64,000 bases of DNA from Gnetum montanum (GCA_015680685.1 MNCI01034627.1:771193-835192), one strand, 5' to 3'. Shown: positions 45,644 through 58,499, counted from the first letter of the stretch. Numbers and translations are program-made. Notes: generated by a model from the sequence alone, not told the origin.

Positions 45644-48600
45644 ATGGTTGAACATGGTCAGGAGTTAGAAGAAGTTCCCAAGACCATCTCCATCCAAGCT
45701 TCTTCTATTACTACTCCAAGGTAGGCATTTCTACCTATTTTTACCTTTTTTCTAATGTTTTTCAAGTTTTCTTTTCCATGTGTTAGGGTCATTTTCTCCA
45801 GATCTACTCTAGTGGAGGGTTTAAAATGGAATTTTGATGAAATCCCACCTCCTATTTTGGCTTCTTCCATGTAAATCTATAGTTTCTTCATTACTTTAAC
45901 TTTTGTAGATTTGATTTTAAAAATAGGACTTGTTGTTTCATGCTTTTTTCCCAAAATTTTGGGGTATGCCCATTTTCAAATCTAGCCCTTAGGATTTGTT
46001 AAAATTAAATTTTAACAAAATCTTACTACATTATTTTTGTGTGAATTTTAATGGGTTTCAATGATATTGGCTATTTTGACTATTTCCAAAATTTAGATGT
46101 TTTTTCCTAAGCTTTTTTGCATAGTTTAAATGTTTTTTCCAAATTTTATGCATGCTTTGCATAATTTAGATGTTTTGTCTAAACTTATACTTGTTTTTTT
46201 AAAATTTATGCATCATGTAGATGCTATTTTCTAAATTTATACATAACTTGAATGTTTTTTCCAAGTTCATGCATAACTTAGATTCAATTTCTAAATTTAT
46301 GCATAATTTAGGTTAAGACTTAGTTTTAGCTATAATTTTTTGGCTATAAAGGCTATAAAATATGGTAACAATTCTTTTATGGAATTTCTTAATCTAATTT
46401 AGATAAACATCTAAGAGCTTTTTAAAAAGGCTAATTTCACCTCTAATTTAGGAAGTTTTTCTTGAATTTGTTAAGAAATTCCAACTGGTCATGATGCAAG
46501 GTTATGCAAGGTTGTAATAATGTTTTCTTGCGGAATTACTTAGACTAATTTAGAAAAGATCTTAGAGATTTTTATAGAGGCTAATTTCACCTTCAACTAG
46601 ATGTTTTATCTAAGTTTGTTAAGTAATTTCAATTGGCTATAATATTTTTGTGCTTTTCTTCATGCAAGGTCTTCTTGAGGCCTGTTCTCATAATAGTGGA
46701 ACTAGTTGGTATCTTGTGCTACATTGGTCATCCCAAGACCAACACCCCACCACATGACATGCCTCTTGGAAAGCTCTTGTTGCAGTTCCAGCTTGGGACA
46801 AGGGACTTCCTTGCCTACCTCCTTAGGAACTTCAGTGTGATGTTGTGGTCATACTTGTCCGTAGATGTAGCTGAGATTATTGTGAAGACCCTGTTGCCTC
46901 AAGCATCTAGCCTAATTTCCAAATATATTACTAACAGGTTACTTCCTATGACTGCAGGGGAACTAGCAGATGTCATAAGTCCATGTTACCTTTCATACAT
47001 CTGGAAAATGCCAGAGTATAGTCAGTATAATACTAATAATACTTTGATGATGGTGCATAGAGCCCACACATTATTCTAAAACCCACTTAGCACCATGTAC
47101 CATCTACAGGAGTAAACATGGTTATTGTAATGCTTTTATGCTTTTGGTTTGATTAGCTTCCCTAACTTCATTGATTTTACAACTTCTTGCAGGTACAAGG
47201 TCAACAATCAAGGTTTGATTATCAATGATCAAATCCTGGAAATGGCTCAAACTACTTTGGATAAATTCATCAAGAGTCCTCAAATAAAAACTACTATGTA
47301 TCAATAATTAAGAGGGGGCTTTGATGAACACACCACCAAGTTTAACAATGTATACAAAATGTGTAAGGATGATAGGATGATGCACAACTGGTGGGTAGAT
47401 GTCGATAGCATGAATCATACCCTTGTAACAAGGACATCCACATTGCAATAGAAAAGGAAAGGTAAGCATAAAGGCTATAACTTCTATGTTTGTATGATTA
47501 TAAATTTGAGTGTTCTATTTCTTTACGTAATCATTGAAATTTCTCATATTGATGCTAAACTTTGGTTATTACTTTGTAGGACCTTCCAACTCAGCTAATG
47601 TCACTATACCACATTCAGGTTCACGTCATGAGGATACCCTCATCTTGAAGTTTGATGAAGTGACATCAACACAAGAGTGGCTAAAGGGACAAGTGCTTGG
47701 ATACATTCAAGCAAACATCTAGCATGCAAGTTTGCTCAATGTATTTATGGCACATATCCCTTCCATTCCCACTGAGGAGATGTTGCATTTCATTGACTCC
47801 TTTGATAAGGAGGTTGGTCATTTTAGCACCATCATCCAAGGTGTGAAGGTGAACATGGACATAGGTGTTGGCCTCTTTTGCAACTTGTTTGGTGTCCCTA
47901 TTGATGTGGCAAAGATTCCTATCATGATAGTAAGTGAATCATGCCATCACGAGGAAGTTTTAGAGTGGCTTGGTACTAACATGAGCCACTCTGGAATTTC
48001 TATGGATCGCTTTACAAATGCTAATGCAAAGGAATCATATCCTTTTTTTAGGTCTCATGCATTTCCCAAACTCCTATCATAAAAGAAGTTAATCGACCTA
48101 ACATAGGGATGGCCCTTTAAGAAGGTCCTATGGGAGGGCATAAGATTTGATTGGGCAGCTAGTTTGGCTACTATAGGCTTCAAGAGGAGATTCTTAGACT
48201 CTATGTTGACACCTCTATGACAATCCATATGCACTTTGCATTTTTTTAGGTTATCTAAAGAGGTTTATAGAGTTTTTGATGGTCTATAGGAATGGGTGAT
48301 GGATTTCCCAAGTTCCAAGCCAACTTTCTAAGCCTTGGATAAAGCACATTTATCCAACAATGCAAGCCCAAAACCCACCAGAAGTGCTAGATGATACATT
48401 ATCCATCACCACTAAGAATCTCAATTTTAGGTAGTACAAGACTCCTAATATTATTGATGATGATGAGCCCCACTCATTTCCTGCTAGTATCCAAGATGCT
48501 AGACAATGATGCATGAAGGCCAAAGGGGCAACTAGGGAGAAACTCAAGAGGCCTATGGAGTAGGCACCCCCAACATCAGATCAACCTACCTTCAAGAACC

Positions 48601-49694
48601 TTTCATTTAAGCTTAAGCCATTACAATAAGTAGTTTTAGGTATGATTTATTTAAAAAAAATTTCATGTTTTAAAGCTTTGTGGCTACTTTATTATTTCAT
48701 GTGTTAACCTATTTTCTATTTGCTATGGTTGTAGATAAGTATCAGGGTATAGTTTCCCAAGCTGCTATAGAAGCAAAACAAAGGCTTGCAAAAGAGGCAC
48801 TTCTAAAGTAACCTATGATTAAAGGATTTTCCAATGTAGGTCTGGATGACTTAGATGCCTTGTTTGGTGAGGTGGTATGAGGTACTTCTCCCATCATTTT
48901 CTTAGAGGAGGAAGAGGATGATGAGCCAGGTATGCCTATGTCTTAACATTTTTGTTATATCTCATTGGTTCTCTTTTGTTGTTACACTAACCTTTCGATG
49001 ATTATTATGCTTATAATGGTTCTTGAGCCACCAATGCAAGCTCTTGTCCCCAAGTTTCATGTGAAACCATGGGTAGAGACTCCAAACAAAGTGGAGTTCC
49101 TGCATGAAATTTTTAAGGATATCATCAATGGATTACATTAGGTCATGCCTACGATAGGTAAGGATTTCATTTTATGTGCTTTAGTCATGGGATTTTCTTG
49201 TAGTATGGATATCTTAGGTTTTGTTTTATGGTTTTATTTTGTGCTTGTGTAGTACCCTCCATGGAGTGGGACCCCAGCAAAGACATGAAGGTAGACTCCA
49301 TGCCTAAGCTTCCCTCTGATGTGTCTAGTGTACCTACAACAATGCTACTCATGAGCCTCCTACTTGGACTCTTATAGATAGGCTTGGCATTCCTTTTGAC
49401 ATTGATCTTGGGGATGTTGATTGAGTCAACATGATAGAGGACCAGATCCTCCATCATTTGGAGGAAGGCCTTCCCCATCTACCCCTAGAAGTAATGGAGT
49501 TAGAATCTCTCCAAGTTTGATATATTTTATGTTTTAGTCTTTGTTTTAAGTCATGATTTTGGCTATGGGTTACTAACTCGCTATATGTTGTTGCATTTCA
49601 GACCTAAGGAGACATTGGTAACCCTAGTAATGATAGTGGAAATAACCCACTGCTTCCTCTTCTAGATGCCACTCAGTAGCCTCCTTCAATTTAG
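45644..49694 (+). pseudogene. Antisense gene C: spliced FCP1/NIF-like protein (relic)
   Basis: Antisense to M2. Proposed exons: 45644-45720 (less sure), 46680-47111, 47193-47461, 47580-48639, 48735-48929, 49020-49157, 49253-49514, 49602-49694. Joins at 47111/47193 and 47461/47580 keep the frame. Exon 2: VLIIVELVGIL (motif I without the Asp pair), FLAYLLRNFSVMLWSYL, YIWKMPEYSQYNTNNTL, then VH in place of DD, then NP. Exon 3: MAQTTLDKFIKSPQ. Exon 4: conserved unknown domain with LFCNLFGVPID, then a Lys-rich end. Exon 5: acidic EEEEDDEP. Exon 7 has lost its coiled-coil middle relative to copies A and D. Exon 2 is 432 nt, the same as in D. Scattered stops; no catalytic activity expected. Confidence 0.75.
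46080..46340 (+). repeat. AT-rich short repeats in intron 1 of gene C
   Basis: Roughly six units of 30-45 bp containing TTATGCATAACTTAGATG and TTTTTTCTAAA words. The right end of the window (63900-64000, inverse strand) shows the same words, as expected if intron 1 of gene D runs off the edge. Confidence 0.65.
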
Positions 49695-49979
49695 CTTGTT
49701 TTTCTTTTCATGTTGATGGTTATGATTAGATAAGACTATGTTATAGATGGTTGTTATTCTTTGACATTTTTTCCACATAGTGTGGCCATGACTATGTATG
49801 TTATGGACATTTTAATTTTAAATTTAAATATTAATTTTATTTTGGCTAAATGCATTTATAGTAGTAGTAAATGTTGTAAACCTTAAAAATGACTATGTTG
49901 ATGTTTTTGGTTATAAAATCAAATGGCTAATCGATGCGATAATAGGCTAACCAAAGAGAGATATAGTAATAAAAGGGAT

Positions 49980-50165
49980 GTTTGCTAGTTTTAGGCCATT
50001 TTGGACATAGGTTATATAGTTTCACCAATTTAAGGCCATGGCAAGCCATATTGCCAATTTAGAGTCTTAGTGGACTATAGTGCTAGTTTAACATCTTAGC
50101 AAATGTAGTGCCAGTTTAATGTCTTAGTAGAAGAGGTGCCAGTATAATGTCTTAGTGAATGAGGT
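49980..50165 (-). repeat. Module-boundary array 1 of M2
   Basis: Six units (GCTAGTTTTAGGCC, CAATTTAAGGCCATGG, CAATTTAGAGTCTTAG, GCTAGTTTAACATCTTAG, GCCAGTTTAATGTCTTAG, GCCAGTATAATGTCTTAG) about 30-33 bp apart, between the 3' end of gene C and the protease. 49695-49979 is AT-rich with no coding sign. Confidence 0.82.
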
Positions 50166-50379
50166 ATGAAAGAGACACTTTTTTTTATGTTTAAAACATA
50201 AGTAAAAATAAAAAAAGGTTGTAGATAAAAATGCAAATGAACTTAGGCTACATGCATTAGGTTATGTGCATAAAGCATAAAACAACAATTGCATATGTAA
50301 TTAACTATAACTAAAAACTAAGGCTATATGGCTATTAGTGCATCTGGTCATAAAGGCATGGGAAGGTTAACGTGAACTT

Positions 50380-50975
50380 CACTTATGCAGATTCTTCCTA
50401 ATATTTGCAAGATTATGGAGTGAGTAAGGCCCATTCTGCATAAGCTTGTATTCGCCATCTCCTTTGCTTACAATGTTAAAAGGGAGTTCATGTCATAATG
50501 TATCCCATTGCCTTTCATTGTCATTGTTGGTTGTCTTTGGTTTTTCTCTTCATGGCTAGAAACTTCTTCTTAAAGCTCCACTTTAGACCCCTATTCTATT
50601 TCTAAGTTGTTGATAGCTAGGGGAGCTGCATTGTCACCATAAATGATGATTTCACCTCCCTCATAAGGAAGGTGAATTTCTTGATAGATGTGCAAGGACA
50701 TAACTCATAACTAAGCCAACTAAGATCTTCTTAGGATCAAGTTAAATCCTGGTGTCTCTTCCACCACCAATAAGCTTGCAATTGTAGGGAATTGTTCTCT
50801 GGTTACAAAATCCAAGGAGATAAACCCCTTGACAACAACTCTTAATCTATTGAAGGACTCAAGAGCTCTGATGGTTGTAGGTTGTACTTGCTTAGTTAAG
50901 CCCAAGCATTAAGTGATGGTGCATGGGATGACATTTTTTGCAACTCCATCATCAACATGCACCTAATTTATTTTA
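50380..50975 (-). pseudogene. M2 protease (relic)
   Basis: Minus strand. VHVDDG near 50960 takes the place of the DS/TG active-site motif of retroviral-type aspartic proteases, followed by NVIPC, ALESFNRLRVVVKG and VVEETPGFNLIL (hydrophobic ILG-like flap region). P3 has the matching region with DDGAATNVIP. It ends at a conserved CATAAGTGAAG (about 50387), a possible 5' splice donor for the PR-RT intron, although the phase does not fit simply with the acceptor. Confidence 0.75.
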
Positions 50976-50999
50976 AATTATCTAATGCATAGATGTAAT

Positions 51000-52887
51000 C
51001 ACTTAGTTATTCTAAGGATTACCCTTAATTTTGCTATAGCAAAATGTTAATGATGTTAACTTCTACTTCCATGGTGAGGAAGGAATCATCACTACATGGA
51101 TGGCTTCCTCATTTAGGAATATCCTCACTAATGAGTATGGAGGTCAACATTCTGACTAGTGCCTCACAATGTGGCAAAAGTCATGATCAAGTCATACAAT
51201 CTTAGGGTTGTGTTTTTCTACTTAAGGAATTACCTAGCTTGGTCCATTGCATTGAGGAAGTCTTTGTCGTTGGCCGTGCACTTATCACCCTAATTGTGCT
51301 TCACTTCCTCTAAGTGTCCCAAAATGTAGACTTCAACTTTAGGCAATGGCTATTGTGGCTCTTTTTGGTTGTTTTGGTTGTAAGCTTTGGTATCCTCCTA
51401 TGGCTTGTTGGTTGAAGAGGTTGGGCTAGAGGAGGTCATAGGTATAGCTAAAATGGAAGTGGACTTTGGTGGGCCCACTTCTTTTCATGCCTCTAACTAC
51501 TTAACTCCATTGTTGTTAGTCCTCTACTTATGCTTCTTTCTTTGGTTAGTTATAGTTCTTTTGGTTTTCAATCATTGGCTATAAGGAATAGGCAATAGCA
51601 TTGGCCACCAGAGGAGGTCATTGTGCAATTGTTTGAACTATGGCTATTTGGGTTTTCTTGGGGTAAGAAACCTTAATGACAAAAGGTTCCCTTGGAGGCA
51701 TTCGTGATGGTACTCTCACAATGAAGGGAGATCTTAAGCTATGGAAAGCCAAAGAAGCTCTTTCATGGTAGAGGGGTACTTTAATCATAGATGGTTCTCT
51801 TGCAAGTCTCTAATTATCATAGATGTTGAATGCTAAAATAACATAGGGGCTATCATTAACATTCAACAAGTCTTTGTAGACTTGCATCAACTGCTTTTGT
51901 GGCCAAACTAAGTTAGAAGCATCTAAGACAAGTTTCCCACTATCTATCATCCTTTGCAGGTCATCCTTCAATGCAAGGTAGAAGTTTGTATCATGACCAA
52001 GTAGTTGATGGTAATGACAGAAGCAATCTAGCTTGAAGTATCTAGGCAACTAAGGATCATCCTTCTTTGCTTGAGTGGGATCTTTAGCTATTTCGCATAG
52101 TTGCTCGTGTTACTTTCAAGCAGCTTCGATCATTTATTTGTGTTACATGCATCCACTTCCTAATAGTTAGTCTAGCAACTTGGATGGTTTTAATGGCAAT
52201 GTAGTGTATTAAGACCTATCCTTCCTTTCAAAGTTAGTCAATGTAGTGGTCCTAGAAGTTGATGGTTGGTTATTGCAATCATTGGTGGGGGCTTGAGCAA
52301 GTTGACCTTTGGCCCTTGGTTCATGGTCTTTGTTTCCTTGGTTACAATTGCTATATTAGTGTTTTTTTATTTTCTCTTTTCTTTGTCTCTTTAAGTGTGT
52401 TACATTTTATATGATATATAGGTCAAATCATGGCTGGCCTCCACAACATCCTCTATACTTTTAGTTTGTGAGAATGCTTAGCTAAGAGACTGTCAATCAA
52501 GGTGGTAGAGTTTATACCTGATGAAGTCATTAACTACTCCTTTAAATATGGCTAACATGTGGCCTTCAACTATGGGCTCTAGTATTTCATTTAGTATTCC
52601 ATTCCACCATTGAATGAATTTCTATACGGGTTTTAAGGATCCCTGCTAGACCTTCATGAGTTGGTCAAATTTTGTGTCAAGCTTCAGGTTATACTTGAAG
52701 TAGTTGACAAACTAGGCTACTAAGTTTTCTAGAGGATATAGATCCTTTGGGCAATGCGTGATACCAATCAAGTACTTTCCTAGTCAAATACATAAGGAAA
52801 ATCCTCATGATGATATAAGGCCATAGTTGCAAGAGTAAACATTCAGATCGAAAGGTAATAAGGTGAGCATTAGGATCACTTCTCTAT
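51000..52887 (-). pseudogene. gag: M2 gag, 5' truncated (relic)
   Basis: Minus strand; homologous to P3 gag. Visible are the capsid-like region (about 52870-52450) and the nucleocapsid-like knuckle CHYHQLLGHDTNFY near 52020, where the last Cys has become Tyr, followed by LKDDLQRMIDSGKLVLDASNL and VILAFNIYDN. A proline/basic linker to PR is worn. Gag is cut at 52887 by the P3 LTR start, inside the capsid region. Confidence 0.8.
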
Positions 52888-54398
52888 TGAAACACCACAA
52901 AATTTTTCATGTTATAGTCAATCTTCATGATGTAACTTTCACCCCATGAAACCCGAGAAAAAATTCATTGTAAATGTAAAAATTGTAACCCACAATTGGC
53001 AATTTCACATACTTTATACTTTTGTGGCTAAAAATTTACTCATAAGTGGTCAAAGCCTCATTTCCTAAGTGATAAATGTCATCTAGTGTTTATATTTGGG
53101 CTTTGGGGGGATCAAAAATGGCTTTTGGAATGTTGAAAAGGGCAATTTGATGGGTTTTATGGGGGGTATGTATTTTTCTATGCTAGAAACACCTGTAGGG
53201 GCAGATCTCATCTACCCCTAGCATGGAAGGATGGGATGTTTGAAAAATTTTCCCCCTTTAACGTGGAAACCAAAGACATAGCTTGGAAACTTTCCCTCCA
53301 ATGTGAAATTTTTTCCCTGGCACTGGAAACTTTTCCCCCAACCTTGAAATTTTCCCCCAGCTTGGAAACTTTCCCCCCAACCTAGAACATTTTCCACCCA
53401 GCATGGAGAATTCAATCCCCTAGTGTGGAAGCCACAAAAAGAAAAATTCATCAAGCACTTCAGCAAGCATGGTGGAGAGCTTAGCATGGAAGATTCATCT
53501 CCAATGTGGAATGGGTTGCCCTGGTTACTATTTTTAGCAAATGAAATAACCATGGGGGGAAGCACTTACAATGTTTAGTAACCCCCCAAATTTGGGCATC
53601 CATTCCACCTAAAGTTGATAGCCAATTTGTAACAAAATTACATCAAATTTGTAGCTAATTTTCAGCCATTGCACAAAAATCTGCAACCTAATCATAGCTA
53701 ATTTGCAGTCCCATTCATGGCCCAAAAACCCTATAAAGGCCAAATTCCAACACCATTTACAGGTTCAACATTTTTGACAATATTCTATACCCATAAGGTT
53801 CCACATTTTTACAAGGTTAGCATTTTTGACAATATTCAACACTCACATTGTTTTTGGCAATTAATTTTCATACACACAATTTTAAACTTAGCACATTTTC
53901 AAACACTCAAGAGCTCTTGCAAGTTCCCATTCTCTTGAACCCCAACGTGGAAGTAATGAGGCCTTGAGATTTGGTGGATTTTTGGTGTTAACACTACACT
54001 TCTAAGATTTCAAACCCAATGTGGAGCAACTTGGCATCCAAATATTCCACCTTTCTCCCCCCCCCCCCCCCCACCCACCCAACAATGATCCAATTGAAAG
54101 ACCCAAGGTTGTAGTAGCAAAGGAAGGTTTAATAACATCAAGAGTGGCTTAGCACCTAGATTGTGGAGCTTATCACCTCAACTTCAATGATCTTTGAACT
54201 CTTGCACAAGTAAAGCCCTTTTTTTTTGCTCATTAAGACACCATTTGTACACATTTCTCTAGCTTATTCTTTATTCTTTTCTCAATAAAGTTTTGAGTTT
54301 TGAGTTTTGTAATAAAAAATAAATTTATTATTTGTGTGTTATTCGGATCTATTCACATTTCTACGTTTTGCATCTCCTAAGTCCCTGGTTGATCTGCA
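52888..54398 (+). repeat. P3 5' LTR
   Basis: 1,511 bp from TGAAACACCAC to GATCTGCA. U3 (about 53210-53500) is packed with CTTGGAAAC, CAGCATGGAGA and AGCATGG words. TATA CTATAAAGGCC is at 53731. AATAAA lies in TCAATAAAGTTTTGAG (about 54282). The end CCTAAGTCCCTGGTTGATC matches the ends of the E1, E2, M1 and M2 LTRs. A C-run is at 54057-54072. Confidence 0.85.
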
Positions 54399-54408
54399 AT
54401 ATTTTTTC

Positions 54409-54424
54409 TTGGTGCTAGAAGGAC
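54409..54424 (+). promoter_or_regulatory. Candidate primer binding site of P3
   Basis: TTGGTGCTAGAAGGAC lies ten bases after the LTR end; it includes the TGG expected to pair with a tRNA CCA end. The tRNA is not identified from memory with certainty. Confidence 0.5.
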
Positions 54425-55505
54425 AACCTTTACCTAAATTCTATAATAAAATCATTCTTTTCATAGCCATTTGCAAACTTTTCCTTTATTTTTGTAGCTA
54501 AAACCCTTGAAAAATCAGCGCTGGTCTTTCCCCCCTTGTGACCAAAACTGCAACATGGAAGTTGCAAGTGGTTGGGTTTTGGCTTTTCACAACATTTATT
54601 ATGAATTTTATAGCCCAAATCCAGTGTTGATATTTCTCTTCCCTCATTATTTTGACTACCAAAATTTTAATTTTTTTAGCTTATAAAAGTGGGTGGTTCA
54701 ACTCATCCATGAGTTAGCTTTCCCCCCATTTTTCCAAGCCTAAAGAATTAACAGCCACCTAAAATCAATTTTAGTGAAAAAAAATACCAACTTTTCACTT
54801 TATTTTTTAACCTTCTTCCCCCCGTTGCCCCCCCCCCCCCCCCTTCCCCCCCCACCAGGATGCCCAGCAATCAACATTGAGGTAGGAGGTGTAAGGTTCC
54901 CATCATGTTACCCCCCTTCTTTCCCCCACTCTACCATACCCAACATGGAAGCAATTGGAAGGCTAGCATTAGTGAAGTTTGAAACCAATTTATAACCAAA
55001 TCTACTTTTTTTTCAAGTTAAAAGTCATTTTCTAGTCAAAACTCCCAAGGAATCAAATGTTGCCTTTACCACCCTTCTCCCCCCCNATCCTACTTTTCCC
55101 TCCTTTTTGATGAAAGTTGGCAACTTGCCAAAACTATCTTTGGAAACTGCCAAGTTTCCATTTTGGTCTTCAAACTTTCCCTCCCTCTCTCCAACTTTGG
55201 AATAAGAAGGTGTGAGATTTTCATTATCTCATCCCCCTTCTTTGCTTCCTTTTCATAGCTAGTGTAGAGGCACTTGGGAAGCCAACTTAGGTGAGGTTTA
55301 AAGCCAATGTCGCCAATGTTGCCAATATTCTATTTCTGGTAAAGGAGTAAACCCCCTTTATCCCCCACTTACTAATTATAGTAATTGTATCATTTTTTCT
55401 TCATTTTCATTTTCTCTAAAATTTTTTAAATTCCATTCACTAGAATTTACTCTTATTTTAACATTTCTAGCCTATTTTGTTTAAGAAATTCTTAGCATTA
55501 TAGCC
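54425..55505 (+). other. P3 leader
   Basis: About 1.1 kb, T- and C-rich, with poly-C stretches at 54831-54856 and an undetermined base at 55086. A 73-codon Pro-rich frame (54774-54995) is produced by the C-runs. No supported gene. Confidence 0.6.
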
Positions 55506-57930
55506 ATGTCTTTTCAAAAATCCACCAAATTTCCCTTCACCTTCACTAGTGAATATCATAACCAATAAGCCATGAGGGCGTATGATCCCAAAGATCCTAC
55601 AATCATTGAGTGTAGGCAATCTTTGAGAGTCAGAGGGGAGAGTCCAAATTGCAACCATAAATGAAGATCATTACAATTTCATTTGTATCAAAATATAGGA
55701 AGGCATGTTAATTTTGTGAATTAAAGTTGAGGCCAAAAGGGAATTTGAGCTCACACACAGGGGTGGGAAAGAATACATCCCTTCCCCATATGAAGAAATC
55801 CTCCTTAACAATGTCTATTCTAGCGTTCTAGCCCAATTGATTACCGCAGAAGAGAAAGATGACCAACCTACCTTTGTGGAACAACAGGAAGAGAAGGATG
55901 AATTTCAGGTAGAATCTAAGCCTAAAAACATCCTTGAAGAGTTGTTCCAACAAACAACCCCAATGTCACAAAACCTTCCCCTAATACTTTTGTCTTCTCC
56001 ATGGGCATGGTGCCACCATCTTCTAGCCCTCCATGCCTACTGCAGCAGATCACACACCGGTTGTAACAACACATCACACTCAGTCAATGCCATAAACAAC
56101 AAACTATAACATATCAATTTCATTTGCAACATAGCCACGATATACAATACCATCAACGATGGCCTTTACCACCACAAATTCGTTAACTACTCACATGGGC
56201 TTCACCATGAGACTCCCATACCACATTTGTCCCATTTGTGTCTCAAGTGTCAACACAAACATCTTTTTCTCTAATTGGTCCACAAGCCACAACCATAATG
56301 CAACCTTTTCCTTTTTTCATGCAACCCATAGCAAGGTTACAAGCCTCACAAAAAATACAACAACCTTATGTATTAACCTTGCAAACTATGGGACCACCAC
56401 AAGGCATGGGTCGAGCCTTTCAAATGATTCAAGACCTAACAATGGAATTGAAGTGGCTTAAAGCCTCTACCACACAAACCATCAAGATTATGAACTTCTA
56501 CCAGGATGATCCCATAAGTCTTTTCATCCCACCCTTGAAACTTCCTCCTAGTGTTCCCATTCCACAATTTAGCAAATATAGCAAAGAAGGTAACCCTAAT
56601 GCTCACCTTATCATCTTTAAAACTAAATGTTTGCTCTTGCAACCATGGCCTCATACCATCATGTGTATTTTCCCTATGTCTCTAACTGGGAAAGCGCTTG
56701 ATTGGTATCGTGCATTGCCTAGAGGATCTATATCCTCTCTAGAGTACTTAGTATCCTAGTTTGTCAACCACTTTAAGTATAACTTGAAGTCTAACACAAC
56801 ACTTGATCAACTCATGAAGTTCAAGCAAGGGCCCTTAGAACCCATATAGAAATTCATTCAATAGTGGAATGGACTACTAAATGAAATACCAAAGCCCATA
56901 GCTAAAGCCCACTTGTTAGCCATATTCAAGAAAGTAGTTAATGACTTCATCAAGTCTAAACTCTACTACCTTGATCAACAGTCTATTAGCTAGGCATTCT
57001 TACAAACTAAAAACATAGAGGACACTGCAGTAGTTAACCATGATTTGGCTTATATATCATATAAAAACCAACATGCTCAAAGAGACAAAGAAAATAGAAA
57101 ATAAAACTACACTACTATAGCAACTGTAACCAAGGAAAACAAGATCATGAACCAAGGGTCAAAGGTCAACCTGCCCAAGGCCCTCACCAATGACCATAGT
57201 AACCAACTGTTAACTTCTAGGACTAATGCATCAACAACAAATAGACCTAACTTCGAAAGGAAGGATGGATCTACATATACTAAATTGCCATTAAGACCAT
57301 CTGAGTTGCTAGACCAACTATTAAGAAGTGGACATATGCAACATAAACAAATGACCAAAGCTACTTGAAAGAAACACAAGCGACTATGTGAAATAGCCAA
57401 AGATCCTACTTGGACAATGAAGGTTGATCCTCAATTGCCTAAATACCTCAAGTTAAACCTCTTTTGCCACTATCATCAACTACTTGGTCATGATATAGAC
57501 TTTTGCCTTACACTAAAGGATGACATGCAAAGGATAATAGATAGGAAGGAACTGGTCTTAGATGCTTCTAACCTAGTTTGGCCATAAAAGTAGTCAATTC
57601 AGGTCTACAAAGATCCTTTGAATGCTAATGATAGCCCCTATGTTATCTTAGCATTCAACATAGATGAAAACAGGAAACCAACAAGAGAACCATTTGTGAT
57701 TTAAGAACCCTTCTACAATGAAAGAGCTCCTTTGGCTTACCATAGCTCAAGACCTCCCTTCATTGTGAGAGTACCATCATGAATGCCTCCAAGAAAACCT
57801 TTTTTCATCAAGGTCTCCCAACCCAACATAACCAAAACAACTATAGCACAACCAACTACACAACAAGCCCCTATGGTGGCCAATGCTACTACCTCTTCCT
57901 TATAGCCAATAGTTAACAACCAAAAACTTT
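55506..57930 (+). pseudogene. gag: P3 gag (relic)
   Basis: Candidate start MSFQKSTKFPFTFTSE at 55506. After a frameshift comes an acidic/Gln-rich N-terminal region (to about 55980), then a single long frame from 56238 with FSKYSKEGNPNAHLI and SLTGKALDWYRALP (capsid-type retrotransposon gag), and the knuckle CHYHQLLGHDIDFC near 57470, of the C-x2-H-x4-H-x4-C form seen in Tat-like gags. A Pro/Lys-rich linker follows. Stops include TAG in place of likely CAG (before KFIQ) and a frameshift. Gag would form the virus-like particle around element RNA. Confidence 0.85.
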
Positions 57931-58499
57931 TAGCCAACTAAAGGAAGAAGCATAAGCAAAAGCCTAATAACAAGAAAGACAAGTGAACAGAAGCATGAAA
58001 GGAAGTGAGCCCACCAAAGCCTACTCGCATTTTAACTATACCTATGACCTCCTTTGCTCCATCCTTTAACCAACAAGCTATAGGAGGATACTAAAGCCCA
58101 CAATCAAAATAACCAAAAAGAGCCACATCCTAAAGCTAAAGTTTGCATTTTGGGACACATGGAAGAAGTAAAGTACAACCAGGTTGATGAGCCCATGACC
58201 AATGAAAAAAACTTCCTTAGTACAATGGATCAGGTTAAGCAATTCCTAAAGTATAAAAATGCTACCTTAAGCTTATATGACCTGATTATGACTTTCACCA
58301 CACATCGTGAGGCGCTAGTCAAAATGTTGACCTTCATACCCATTAGTGAGAATATTCCCACTAATGAGGAAGCCATCCATGCAATAATGATTTCTCCCTC
58401 ACTAAGGAAGGGGAAGTCAACATCATTAACATTTCATAATAGCGAAATAAACCTTAATTCCTAGAATGGTGAGGCAACTACAACCCCTTTATTCATAAC

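Larger units (their letters stand above)
36184..52887 (-). mobile_element. M2: most complete Tat/Ogre-like element, minus strand
   Basis: In sense order (right to left): gag remnant, PR, array 1, antisense gene C, satellite spacer, array 2, RT-RH-aRH-INT, array 3, polypurine tract, 3' LTR. That is 16.7 kb even without the 5' LTR, leader and first part of gag, which are cut off where the P3 LTR begins. It defines the consensus plan for this window. Confidence 0.82.

Noticed and set aside
54774-54995. Pro-rich 73-codon frame in the P3 leader
   Set aside because: Created by poly-C runs of unsure length; no conservation.
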